NCBI GenBank assembly: GCA_012845835.1
Contig: JABAKD010000021.1
Span: forward strand, 14,386,978-14,450,977
Length of the DNA stretch: 64,000 nucleotides
Origin: Undaria pinnatifida
Lineage: Eukaryota > Sar > Phaeophyceae > Laminariales > Alariaceae
Direction: 5' to 3'
In this document: piece after piece, positions 22,090-32,703 of the stretch
Position numbering within the stretch: the stretch's first letter is position 1
Layout of the letters: each line of letters starts with the position of its first letter
Notes under the pieces: model-generated
What the model was told of the DNA's origin: nothing
What the model saw: only the letters and a program-made list of their open reading frames with translations
Databases searched by the model: none
Translations under genes and position numbers: made by a program

Positions 22090-22590
22090 CTAGCTGAGCC
22101 GTTTCCCGCAGAAAGCTCACAACTAGGGCGGTGGATCTGTCAGATTAGTCTGCGATCCGCGTGGATGCGACGTCTGCTGGTGGTGCTTGCTGCTGCCAGA
22201 GAGCTGCTGCTGACGTGCCGCGGCTGCTGCTGCTTCCACGACGACTGATCTTGCTTCTGTTGCGTTTGGCTGTATTTGGTACTGGTATGATAATTTTCGA
22301 GCTAGCTACTACTGTACCTATCATCTATCTATCTAGTCTCAGACCCCGGCATGCAGCCCAGCTGTGCCGCCTCCCGCAGCAAGCCCACAACTGTGACGGT
22401 GGATCTGTCAGCAGTGGCTGCGATCCGTGAGAATCCGGGGTCTGTTTCCGGTGCCTCTGCTGCCAGTGCGACTACTGCTGCTGCTGCCGGTGCTGCTGCT
22501 GCTGCTGCTTCTGCTTCAACGACGACTGTCCCTGCCTTTTTTCGTTTGGACACATTCGGTACTGGTGTGTATGCCCGTTTTATTAATGCT
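22090..22590 (+). repeat. imperfect ~250-bp duplication with CTG-rich stretch
   Basis: Two related blocks (about 22090-22300 and 22350-22590) sharing GTGGATCTGTCAG, GCGATCCG, GCTGCTGCT runs, CGACGACTG and GGTACTGGT. The second lies in a 178-residue plus frame that is mostly Ala-rich because of the CTG repeats. I treat that frame as an artefact in an intron, with low certainty. Confidence 0.6.
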
Positions 22591-22739
22591 CTCACGATTT
22601 TAGCCGGCACGGGATTTGCGTCACACTGTATGCATTGGTACGAGTGGCTATGGGTACTACGTGGCGATTGTTCAACACGCTGTGATGGCGTTTGGTCGGA
22701 GCATTGGCCCGAGAGAGACAGGAAGCATTTCGTTTGCAT

Positions 22740-23095
22740 GATAAACGGATCCGCGGGTCGGACCCGCGGGGAGTCTGCACGGCAGAGGCCTTCAGATGCA
22801 TATTTGAAGAAGGAGATCCCACCGGCCAGATCCGCGGGTTTGACCTGCGGGTCAGCCGCAAACAACTCGCGGGTAATGGTGGCTTGACCCGCGCGTGATC
22901 CGTATCTTGCGCGTCATGACCCGACCCGACCCACGAGATTTTGAAGTAATGTTACCCGACCGGACCCACGTCGCGACATTTTTAAACCTCTTGACCCGAC
23001 CCAACCCGGCCCGTTAGATTTTTTAATGTGACCCGACCCGTCCCGCGAGAGTTTGAAAGTCCTTTAACCCAATCTGCGGGTCGGGTCACGACGCG
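22740..23095 (-). repeat. GACCCGACCC minisatellite, block 2
   Basis: Same motif family as 21208-21480, with units such as GACCCGACCCACGAGATTTT. The two blocks bracket about 1.26 kb that contains the SINE copy 2 and the CTG-rich duplication. They may be subterminal repeats of one old element. Confidence 0.65.
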
Positions 23096-23270
23096 TGAAT
23101 AGCAATGCTTTTTTTGCTCTTCCTTGTTTCCTTTCGTAGCCTACGGCTTGATTTTGCGTTAAATTGTGCGTGTAACTCTTCTACTAGTGCCGTAGAACCG
23201 AGAGCACCAGTTGATACACGCGCATGGCAAAAGCGAGGTGTTGAACGATAGTACATTCTGAAAATCTTAC

Positions 23271-23348
23271 CGCTGCAGGTGTAGCCTTCTGCTCCAGGGT
23301 CACACGTTTGACCCGCTGCACACGTAACCGCAGTAGCTGGCGTACACT
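23271..23348 (-). CDS. Cys-rich exon of the VWD gene
   Basis: A 78-bp exon bounded by GAACAG acceptor and GTAAGA donor. It reads CTPATAVTCAAGQTCDPGA then EGYTCS, with four Cys in a short EGF-like or linker arrangement. Start and end are both phase 1: the first codon is made with G from the 24.0-kb exon (GAG), and the last G joins CG of the terminal exon (GCG). The fit of both phases on both sides is strong evidence for this model. Confidence 0.85.
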
Positions 23349-23388
23349 CTGTTCGTCAGTTTATGCGTGCAGAAGACAGCAGAGGGCA

Positions 23389-23940
23389 TGACGGGGCAAA
23401 GAGGTATTCAATAAGATTAGGGGCTATCATGGAGTACGTCGACGACAAAGATCAAACCGTGAGCAAACGTGGGGACATCAACAGACGTGGCAAAACCACC
23501 CAACTTATGGACTATCCTAGTACAGTATACGGTACGTTATTGGCTCTTAATCGACGTATGAAATCCGAAAGATGAAACAAAGATTCCCCGTTCATTTTCA
23601 CGCAACACCTCTGTCAGCGTTTGTTGGTAACGACATGCCGTCGGTGACCCCGGTAGACGTTTTTTGACGGGGCAAAGAGGTATTCAATAAGATTAGGGGC
23701 TATCATGGAGTACGTCGACGACAAAGATCAAACCGTGAGCAAACGTGGGGACATCAACAGACGTGGCAAAACCACCCAACTTATGGACTATCCTAGTACA
23801 GTATACGGTACATTATTGGCTCTCTTTCGACGTATGAAATCCGAAAGATGAAACAAAGATTCCCCTTTCATTTTCACGCAACACCTCTGTCAGCGTTTGT
23901 TGGTAACGACATGCCGTCGGTGACCCCGGTAGACGTTTTT
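23389..23940. repeat. 276-bp tandem duplication in an intron
   Basis: Two adjacent, nearly identical 276-bp units (23389-23664 and 23665-23940); I see only a handful of differences. The period is a multiple of three, and each copy holds the same plus-strand frame (MEYVDDKDQTVSKRGDINRR onward to MKSER and stop), differing by one residue. It is recent. It lies in the intron between the 24.0- and 23.3-kb exons. Confidence 0.9.
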
Positions 23941-24007
23941 CGTCGCGGAAGCCTGTGGGTTGAGGTCGATACTTTTTCTACTTAGTCCCCCCCACGCCGG
24001 TTCTCAC

Positions 24008-24069
24008 CGCACACGCTATTGGGGTCGGCCAGTGTAGCGGTGACAGAGAACGAAGGGTCGGAGAAGGTT
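24008..24069 (-). CDS. small linker exon of the VWD gene
   Basis: A 62-bp exon between an ATGCAG acceptor and a GTGAGA donor, reading TFSDPSFSVTATLADPNSVC. It enters in phase 2 (GC plus A gives Ala after the LRR cap) and leaves in phase 1 (G plus AG gives Glu). It bridges the LRR end and the Cys-rich exon, which otherwise have incompatible phases. That is the main argument for it. Confidence 0.75.
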
Positions 24070-24436
24070 CTGCATTTGGTGTAACACGACACGAAACGGG
24101 TGGAAGTTGCCAGGGCATATGTGAGTTCAAAACAGACAGTCGGAAGGGGAAGATTTGTCCGTGCACGCGCCATCTCTGGTATACACCGTTTATGATTCCT
24201 GTCGCAATCAGCCTAAAGTCCACTATAGCAAGATAAATACGTGTTTCCGATCGAAAAATCAAAAGCGAGGGCAGAGAAACTCCGTCATATTTGGCTCACC
24301 CGCCGATGTATACACCACTGTACGATTCCTAGCAATCTAGACGCAAACAGAGGCCGCAAGCAAAATACAAAATATCACACATACACGCCTGCGAGCACCT
24401 AACAATGATCATCTCCCCCCCATCCACATCACTTAC

Positions 24437-24478
24437 GCGGCGGGGATGCATTGCAGGCCCGAGTTGTCAGACAGATCC
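24437..24478 (-). CDS. LRR C-terminal cap exon
   Basis: A 42-bp exon with ATTCAG acceptor and GTAAGT donor, reading DLSDNSGLQCIPA after a Leu made at the junction. This is a half LRR closing with the Cys-Ile/Val-Pro motif common at the end of such arrays. Phase 2 on both sides. Confidence 0.8.
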
Positions 24479-24842
24479 CTGAATGCAGAGAAAGCGTGTA
24501 TGCGTGACGACAGAGGTAGAGATACGTTGGCCGAAGGTGTGGATGTAAGAATGATTAACATGTTTTGATTGACGAACGAAGACAAACGGTAGGCCCGGCC
24601 GTGCTCGCCATATGCAACACCAGTGGTTGTGTTTGTAATTGGCTTCCCATGTGAACAAACGGCATGTTGTTGACCTAGGTCATATCTCTGCTGATTTGGT
24701 GTCTGGGCCATCCGCCAAAATGACAGGGTACCAGAAACCACTTGAGAGAGGGCGTAAAAACACGTAGCCACGATCTTCGTGTTTTGCCTGCTTGTACTGG
24801 AGCTAGACATATCCATCTGCGACACGACTGACAGGCACTCAC

Positions 24843-24923
24843 AACGTTGTCAAGCCGCCGTTTGATCCCAAGTCATCGAATATGCCCTCAGGTAGCGTCG
24901 TCAGAGAGTTGCTATGGAGATAC
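24843..24923 (-). CDS. single-LRR exon
   Basis: An 81-bp exon, CCGACAG acceptor and GTGAGT donor, reading YLHSNSLTTLPEGIFDDLG and then SNGGLTT. It has one canonical LxLxxNxLxxLPxGIFxxL repeat with two extra residues compared with the usual 24. Phase 2 on both sides, and the junction codon TTG gives Leu. Confidence 0.85.
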
Positions 24924-25861
24924 CTGTCGGCTCGAATTGAACAAGAGGGAGAAAAGGATAAATTGGCAGCGCGGAAACATACGGTCTACCCGTGGCCTCC
25001 GCTACACGGGAGATTCTGAGTGTTTTACTTGATTTCCATTGAACTAGAGACAAATGCACAATAGTTCGAAATTCCAACGCCCTCCGTAATGTACACTTCC
25101 ATCGGCGATGAAATATAAAAGCACCCCATTTATGCCACAGTGAGGAAAACCGACGCGGTGTACGGTACACAACGCTATATCTATATCACGTTTATACCAG
25201 CAAATATCCGTACATTACCCTACAAGAGTTCCCCGCGTTTGGTCTGTCTAGTGCAGGCGGCTGGCAGATCAAAGCATTCACAGTAAAGCAGGCGTTTCAA
25301 TCAACGTCTGCACTGCAAAGAGAGCATTTGCATGGCACAAAACGGTGTAGGGTGCGGAAAGTCGAACCCCAACTGATTTTAACTGCCTAAACCCGCATCA
25401 TAAGCTCCCAATGGATAAACGTTAATACTACAAGTACCCCGTACACGAGCGACGCTGCCGGTCATGTCCCGCAGGGTTTACGCGCCCATTGGGCATGGAT
25501 AAATGTAATCGTCGCCTTCGCGCAGTTGTATTACAGGTCGACTAATGGCTTCGTGAGTGATTCCCCTGTGCCGGATAGCATACACCCGTGTCACCTCATC
25601 TATCAAAAACCTCATTAATTGTGTAAACTCATCTCCGGCTTGTCGAATAGTCGACGGGGCGCCGGTGTTGCCGCTATTTTTCCTCCTTGTTCGGATATGG
25701 TTAAAAACATAGACCATTCAGCCTAAATGACTCCAATGACGACCCGGTGGTTCGCCTCTGGATCTATTGTAACGTGCGTATCATTCATCTCCTCGGAGAC
25801 CGTATATTAGATGCGAACGCGCGGATACCAGCTTTCCAGGATGGCCTGCCGTGATACTCAC

Positions 25862-25933
25862 AGCTTGGTCATAGCTCCCAGATTAGCGAAGATGTTGGAT
25901 GGAAGGGATGCCAGTTCATTGTCGCCAAGGTAT
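25862..25933 (-). CDS. single-LRR exon
   Basis: A 72-bp exon, GTAAG acceptor and GTGAGT donor, reading YLGDNELASLPSNIFANLG and then AMTK. One exact 24-residue LRR when the junction Leu is counted. Phase 2 on both sides. This is the cleanest LRR exon in the 3' half. Confidence 0.85.
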
Positions 25934-26176
25934 CTTACGCACGTGACCGACGACAAGACAATGGGAGGGTAAACATGTGACGGGGTCAATAATTGCATGC
26001 CAGGTGCCATTGGGGTGGTGTCGTTGGTGATGGTTCAATATCATGAGGGGCGGTACGCCCAAAATATTTGTTACGTTCGTGCGAGCAGTAGTTTCCACAT
26101 TTGGGTTGGTGACGATCGAATGCCCCACAAAATGTTTTAGTGCTGATGCGGTATCGATCGCCACACGGAGGGCAAC

Positions 26177-26242
26177 CGAATGAGCTCCTGCAGGGACGTG
26201 AATAGAATGTCTACAAAATTTCCTTGTTGGGTTGCGATTCTG
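26177..26242 (-). pseudogene. possible degenerate LRR exon
   Basis: After a GCGCTTAG acceptor the frame reads RIATQQGNFVDILFTSLQEL, whose second half (NFVD, ILFTSLQELIRL) has LRR character, but about four residues are missing between the Asn and the Phe. The only nearby donors are weak (GTTGCC or a GC site). Entry phase is 2, as in the intact LRR exons. Probably a decayed repeat; it could be a chance resemblance. Confidence 0.35.
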
Positions 26243-27370
26243 CTAAGCGCGATCGGGAGAACAGACTCAGCCGGTTGCCTAAAAATGAGACCAGGCTACC
26301 AAAAGTTATCTACTTCGCCCGACGTTTTCGCTGTGTTAAACAGTACATGGCCCCTCGAACGTTTAATCTGAAACAAATACCAGTCGCCAGACAAGCCAAC
26401 CGCGTTTGTTGCGTTACATTCGGTGCAGACTGTGTTAAGGTTGAACTCGAGTATCAATTTATCCATATTTGGCAGCAATGCACATTCGCGGGGGGTGACT
26501 GCCGACTTTGGGTAAAAAATTAAACGTCTGCCATGGAGGCGAGTATGGGAGTAGACCCTTCGTTTGACCGATACCTCTCGGACAAAATTGGAAAGCAGGA
26601 AGGAGGGCGGGGGGATTGCAGTAGTGTCGGAAGCGAAGGCTCGGCCGGTTTAGTCTTAGCGGGGCACCACAAGTTCTCGACCGCTGGTTTCCTCTTCATG
26701 CAACCCACTCCTAGACTCAAGCGCATTAATTCGTCGGCAAGATTCGGGGGCTGAGCTTCTTCGTTGGCGCGGTAGAGATGCTGACGACGAGGCTGTTTTT
26801 ACCCCCTTTATTGTTGCTTTCGGGTATAGTCTAGATATAACTGATTCCTGTGTATTTCCTGTTCCTGTTTTCTTGGCCGTTGCTGAGGTAGGGTATGTAA
26901 GCAACAGTGCAGTAGTAGCCGTACGTATTTGCCCAAGATTGGCCGGTGATTGGGGGGAGGAAAATGACGATTCGAGTTTCTGATCACGTGCCGGCATCGA
27001 GCTAGCTCGAGAAATTGCTGTTATGAAACAACCGGGACGGACGTTACACCTTGAACAAAATACCGTGACTGCTGTATTTCGATATTGTGTTTACGAGGGT
27101 TGCGTCAACACCCTCCAACAGACAGGGGAAGTACTTGCGTGACTTGTCTGACGACGAAAATATTTCTCGTCTTGGCGTGCGTAAAAAGCATTCTGTGTGA
27201 ACAGTTTTGAATTGGACACGCCTCGTAGCCGGATGGCCTACCGTTCCATAACGTTTACGTTGGTACACATGTCCATGTTCCCTGTTGGAAAAACGTGAAT
27301 TGTGGCAGAGCGATAGTTGCTGTTACGTCGCTCGACTGTCCGGTTGTAACTCAACCGACTCAGCATTTTC
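26243..27370. other. no gene recognised
   Basis: Short frames on both strands without recognisable motif. If the 26-kb gene model holds, this is intronic. Confidence 0.4.
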
Positions 27371-30300
27371 AGCTTTCCACGGATGACAGGGGTGCTTCTG
27401 TAGCTTTCCCCAGGCCCCTGTATGCACTGATGTCAACGTTCTTCTTTTTTGGCGAGACGGCATGCGTGCACTAAGGTCATGAGCACGCATCATCGGTCGC
27501 CAGCAGCATAAAATTGTAGCAGCGGAACAAAACTGTTTGGAAACGGCCAATATCGATACCTTGTCCGTTCAGGAGAGGTATGGTGTTCGGGCCTAAGTTA
27601 ACAACCGTTACAGAGGTCCAAACACAACGGTCCGTGAGAGAGTGTGTGGCTCACGGCCCTAATGGGGTATGCATGAAGCACAGCCAAGACACGCCAACAC
27701 TCAATGCATGTCTGGGTGTACGAGGAGACACAGACATATAAGGGGGCATACCTTTGGTACGATCAGTTTAGAAAAAAACATTACACGAAGCACGGCCTCG
27801 CCCGTGTTGGGTCAGTGGCTTCCAAAAAAAACGTTCGACATACGAGTTTTAAACTAGAATCCTTCGCTACAACTGACTACCGGCAGTTGTGTCGAGTTCT
27901 GTCGATTAGTCGATTAGCCGGCGAACTGCATCACAGGCGTCATGTGAACCGGGCGTCGCTTGGCGTAACCGTTCATGTGGAGATTTCAATTGGTCTTAGA
28001 GCTAATTTAGACGGCGCAGGTTTGGCGACATATCGTCTTTGCACAGGTTTCATGCTCAGAACCACAAAGTTTGTTTAAGGGTCATATTGTCTGCGAAACG
28101 CGTGGACCGCAGAAACAGGCACAGATTAAGAAGTTAAGGATGCGCGCGGTAACGAAGAAACCGGTCGCATGAAGTTTTTTCCGCCGCAGACGGAATTCTT
28201 TTTTAGTCTCTAGATCGATGGGATAGTAGAATAGTTCCGTTTCCTTACGGCGGGACGGGAGTGAGACGGGGAGGCGGCAAGTCATTTGGTTTACGGTACG
28301 GGACGAGTTTCCCTTATTTCTTGTGAGCGCGGGAAACCTGCCTTGTAAATGTTTGTGACATCTGTCGGCAACATAGTGGGGAAAGCGGCCGGTAAAAAAG
28401 TCGATAATCGGTCGTGTACATAAATAGATAGTGGAGAAAACGGTCGGGACCACAGCCGGAAATCGGCCGGGAACGTAGTCGGGATATGGCGGGGATATGA
28501 AGTCCAGAATGTTTGGCAACACGACGGGAAACGCTGGCGAACACAACATCAACGAACGGTTACAAAGAGGAAAACTATACCAAGTGCTATTGGTCACTTA
28601 CTTGCCCAAACGCACTTTCGCCACCTTTTCGCTTGTTGAAAAATTATCACAAGAAGGCGGGGAGGTGAAAATCAACAAATACGTTAAAATAAAACGGATA
28701 ATCTACCCTACATAACGCCCAAGTTAAATATTCCAAGTGGGAATAAAACAGTTGCAAATCTCGTCATATGATGGGAAAAAGGCGCAACCCATGGTAAATA
28801 GAATGCGAACATCCGCCACTGAAGCGAGGTGCGAGATGAGAGAAATTGTGCGCGAAAGTCGGTATGGGATGGGGACAACTGGCGGGACGACGGAACCAGA
28901 AATGTCGGGAATACACATTACGGCGTGACGGGAAACAAGTCGGGCCGGAAACAGGATGCGACGGTAGACGTTGGGAGAGAGATTGAGGTCGAGAAGGGGT
29001 CGGGAAATCGAGGTCAGGGACGAAATACACTCGGGATGCCCGTTCCGTCGCGAAAGTTTCCGACTCGGCCACCTTTTCCGGACCCGGCCAATACCGCGCG
29101 TACCTCTACAAGAAGCGATGTTTGTGTTGTGTTGGATACATATAATGAAGCGTATCCGTGTCAGTATTCGCGCGTGACCGGGGATTGTATAATATGGCTA
29201 AACAGCCCCCCGGGACCTGTCTCGGGTGCAGCTCGTCCCGTGTTCGCAAGGACACGCCGAGCACAAGCGAGTTGGGGCTCTTGCTGATATTGTTGAGAAA
29301 CATGAGGTAGTGCCTGGAGTAGCCAGCCAAGCTAGTCACATGAGTATTTTCTTATTGCCAAGCCAGGAATTCGAGACTTGCTGATTTGTTTTGCATGCAC
29401 ATCTTAAATTGCATCACATCGGTAAAACAATAGTCCACTGCCAGGTAGGTGGTGAAATAGATCGCATTGTACGTACTGCTCTAGACTCGTACGATGTCTA
29501 ATATGGTGATGCTGTACTCACGTATGGCTTGTGCTGTAAACTATGAATGGTCATACCGATGTAGAAAATTGTGGTACGTAATGGTCGGGGCCCTTCCTGA
29601 AGAAGTGTCCGGCGATAATGAGCGCAACATCAACTTCGACCGGTTGATTCGTTCTGCTCGTAGACTTTACTATATTACGTGATATATTTTGTAATGGCTG
29701 GAGCTCGTGCTTACTGAAAGGCGTTAATTGTGATGATATCAGTAGCAAAAAAAAGACGATCTGCAAGCTGTTGCTGTGACTTGATCTACGGCTGTAAACG
29801 TGTGCGCGTGTTCTTCAAGACAAGCTATCATGTCATCGACTACATTGATGAGAGGTTCTCGTTACAGTACATATAGCTAAATGCCGTCAGCGGGGTTGTT
29901 CTCGCAGGCCTGCCCCTTCATTACACAATCATGGTCCGTGGTCAGGGCGACAGGTTGCAGTATTGACTCTAGCCAATTGATGTGGCTAGAGTAATGGAAT
30001 CTATGTTGCATGATGCATGCTTCGAGCCCGCCTCGATTGTAGCGGAAATGCACAGCAGGTTTGTCTACTCTATTCGCTACTACCTGGGATTACTTCCTGG
30101 CGCGCAATGACTGCATCATGCTACCATCGAAATACGTGTGCAGAATGGTCCACCATCATGCTCTAGAGACACGTTACATATAATGTATAGTCTACTCCTA
30201 CGAGCATTGAGGCCGTGTGAATTCTGCGCGCCGACCTTGTTGGCGACTTATATCTACTGTATCATCGCAGTCTAGACTAGATAAATATCTTTCAACAATA

Positions 30301-30479
30301 CTTGGACATCACGTGCGAATTGTAGTCGTGCGGGTTTTTTCTGGTGTGCCATGGTTGTACCACGCCGCCAACAAGATTCGCCGCCGTGAAGTCGCGGCGA
30401 GTGCGTGAGGCTGGAGTCGCTTTCATTGGCTACTTGACAAAATCTTTAGTGCATCACAATATAAGATCGTTGATGCAGG

Positions 30480-30715
30480 TAGGTATGTACTCTGGTGGAG
30501 CTCAGGCGGAAGGTGGAGCTCTGACGAAGGTGGAGCTCTGGTCGCGAAGCTCAGGTGACGACAGGTGATGACGAAATTCCGTGAAGGAGGAGCTGTGTTC
30601 GCGAAGCGCAGGTGACGACGAAGCTCAGGTGGCGATGGAGCTCTAATGGCAAAGCTCAGGTGACGACGAAGCTCAGGTGACGATGGAGCTCCGGTCGCGG
30701 TGTTCGCGCGGCAGT
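30480..30715 (+). repeat. GGAGCTC/CAGGTGACGA minisatellite
   Basis: Irregular repeats of AGGTGGAGCTCTG, GAAGCTCAGGTGACGA and ACGATGGAGCTC, with unit lengths of about 20-40 bp. It is absent from the left arm at the matching place (near 10090), so it expanded after the duplication. Confidence 0.75.
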
Positions 30716-30979
30716 GTCTCTACTTCCATCATCTAGATGATCCATATCGGGACATAGACGACGAGTTTTAGGCATACGAGTAACGCCTGGCGCGCAATGG
30801 CCATACCACCCCACCAGCGAGAATCGCCGCTGGCACGTGATGGTGGTGTCACCCTCACAGGTCACACGACAGAACCTACATCGCGTCGGTGTGGATGAGT
30901 CGACCTGTTTTACTGTTGATGAGGACGAGGGGGAGTTGGCGGCCTGTCGTTCTTGTGCAGGGTTCATACTATTAACCAT
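30656..30979 (-). pseudogene. CxxC-bearing coding remnant in inverted duplication
   Basis: A 107-residue minus frame with RCRFCRVTCEGDTTITC and later GHCAP and RMPKTRRLCP. The left arm (near 9920-10080, plus strand) encodes the same CRFCRVTCEGDTTITC, interrupted by a stop directly after it. A Cys-pair cluster like this suggests a zinc-binding finger, such as those at the ends of some transposases, but I cannot assign the family. Confidence 0.4.
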
Positions 30980-31329
30980 GACATGTATAAAGCATTTCGG
31001 TTACTGGTATGCTGATGGATCCCATGTGGTCGAGAAGACCGGCTTTCACCGACTCCAGCAGACCGCTGTCTACGTCCCTGAGGAAGCATGTGCATGGGTC
31101 GCGGTCAATTTTAACCGCGTGTCCCGTTCGTGCAGTGCATTGCGAGATCGTTGAAGCAAGTTGAGAAATACCTAGTGCCTGGGAGACCGCTTGAACGGTC
31201 GAAATCGCGCAGGCGAGGTATCGGGGATGTTCGCGTCATCACTCTTAGTATCAATTCGTGGTACACTCGAGGTTTGTTTAGACATGACCCAATTTTAGCA
31301 TGTCGGCTACACGCGGGAGCCTGAATGTT

Positions 31330-31612
31330 GACAGGTGCGAAACTGTTGATTGTATGCTTGGATATGATAGGTTGGCTATATGGTAGCGGTATTTCGAGAT
31401 TGTGGAATTAGTTCGCCTATTTCGCCGTCCCTCGTCGTTGTGCTTCTCCTTTCGAGTGAGTCTTTTTCCGATGCGCCTTGGCTAGGAGCGAATTAATCTA
31501 GACTAGTTTATACTTGAACGTCTTTCACTTGTCTTCATACCGGTGACTCTACTACCTCACTATTGTCAGCCCAACGGGAAAGCCCTCTACGTTTCGTAGG
31601 GATCAACAAACA
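31330..31612 (+). repeat. ~290-bp LTR-like repeat, copy 1
   Basis: Same strand match to 39095-39402. Shared blocks are GATTGTAT-CTTGGATAT, TTTCGCCGTC, CGCCTTGGCTAGG, ACCGGTGACTC, CACTATTGTCAGC and AAGCCCTCTACG. The end (GGATCAACAAACACA) and size would suit a solo LTR, but no target duplication is obvious. Confidence 0.5.
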
Positions 31613-31617
31613 CAAAA

Positions 31618-32700
31618 TCATCGTGTACCGTACGTTGTAATTCCCTGTTCGAAGGAAAGGATGTTGAGTGACGTGGCCTCTTCTTCGGAAGAGAACAAGC
31701 TTGAGATATCACGAAAGCAGCACTCTCTGAAAGGGAGCGAGCTGGGTGCCTTATGTGAAACGTCGCTGGGGGTGAGGTAAATATCGGCGTTGTGGACCGG
31801 GACGTGAAAGGGTTGGCAGAAAAAGCGGGGAGCTCTCAAAGGGCCAAGATGTGAAAGCTGTAAGGAGCTGCTCGAAATACGGGACAAACTCGAGAAATAA
31901 ATCGAGGGTGGTTTCCGTTGTGGTTTCTGGACCATAGACCCCGACTTCGGCAGGATGGGACGAGTTGTACCGAGTCGTAGGTTGCATTGAGGAAAGCCAA
32001 CTCATTATTCGTGAGTACTCGCAACTTCGCCTCGAGCTCCCAAGCTTCTCTTCACGACAACAGGAGCAGATGCAATGGCAGCGAAGTCAGATACAAGAGA
32101 GGGGAGCGGGCGTCGCTAGGTCAGAGTCACAGCTTGTATTACCCCCACTTGAGACTGGGAGTGAAAGCACTGCACGGCAGCAGCCGCCGCAGCAGCATCA
32201 GCAGTTCAAGACGGAGGGACATTGGATGGTGATTGTGGCTTGCAGAGATAAGGTGGAATAAGAGACGAGGGGGGAAGAGCAGAAGGAGCCCTTGCAGCTG
32301 CCATTAAATAAGCAGCATCAGCTGCAACCTCCGGCGGCACCACCCCGTGTTTAGACGTCACAGCTCGTATATCAACAGCTTGAGACTGGGAGCGAGAGCA
32401 CTGCACCGCAGCAGCCAAAAGTTGCAGCAGGAGAAGTTTGAGACTGGGGAAGAGGTATGGCACAAAGAGTTTGTGTGAAACTAGATTACCAGCAGTATCT
32501 GACGTACTCCGTGGGAGCGCCGCCTGTCGAGCCCGTTATGTGTGGGCCCGGGTTGGGGCCTCGGCACGAGATGGCTTGTAGCGATGAAGAACGCTGGGTG
32601 TGGGAGGCACGGACACTGAGGTGAAGAATCCTTACCCATATATTGAACAATTGTTTTTAGAGTAATACAACAGGTAGTGGCCTTCTGCTGTGTAAAAATA
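31618..32700. other. no gene recognised; AGCAGC-rich stretch
   Basis: Short frames only. Around 32130-32440 the text GAGACTGGGAG-GA-AGCACTGCA and CAGCAGCC occurs twice about 225 bp apart, a diffuse duplication. No domain is recognised. Confidence 0.4.
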
Positions 32701-32703
32701 CAC

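Larger units (their letters stand above)
27375..31070 (-). repeat. right arm of large inverted duplication (less-interrupted copy)
   Basis: Reverse complement of the left arm, in the order Y (27375-29065) then X (29570-31070). It serves as the unoccupied reference for the insertions in the left arm. Its own extra segment is a GGAGCTC minisatellite at 30480-30715. The two arms enclose the 3' half of the VWD gene. Confidence 0.75.

Noticed and set aside
22351-22887. 178-aa plus frame and its 178-aa antisense partner
   Set aside because: Ala- and Glu-rich runs come from CTG/GCC repeats inside an intron; both strands are open and no motif is visible.
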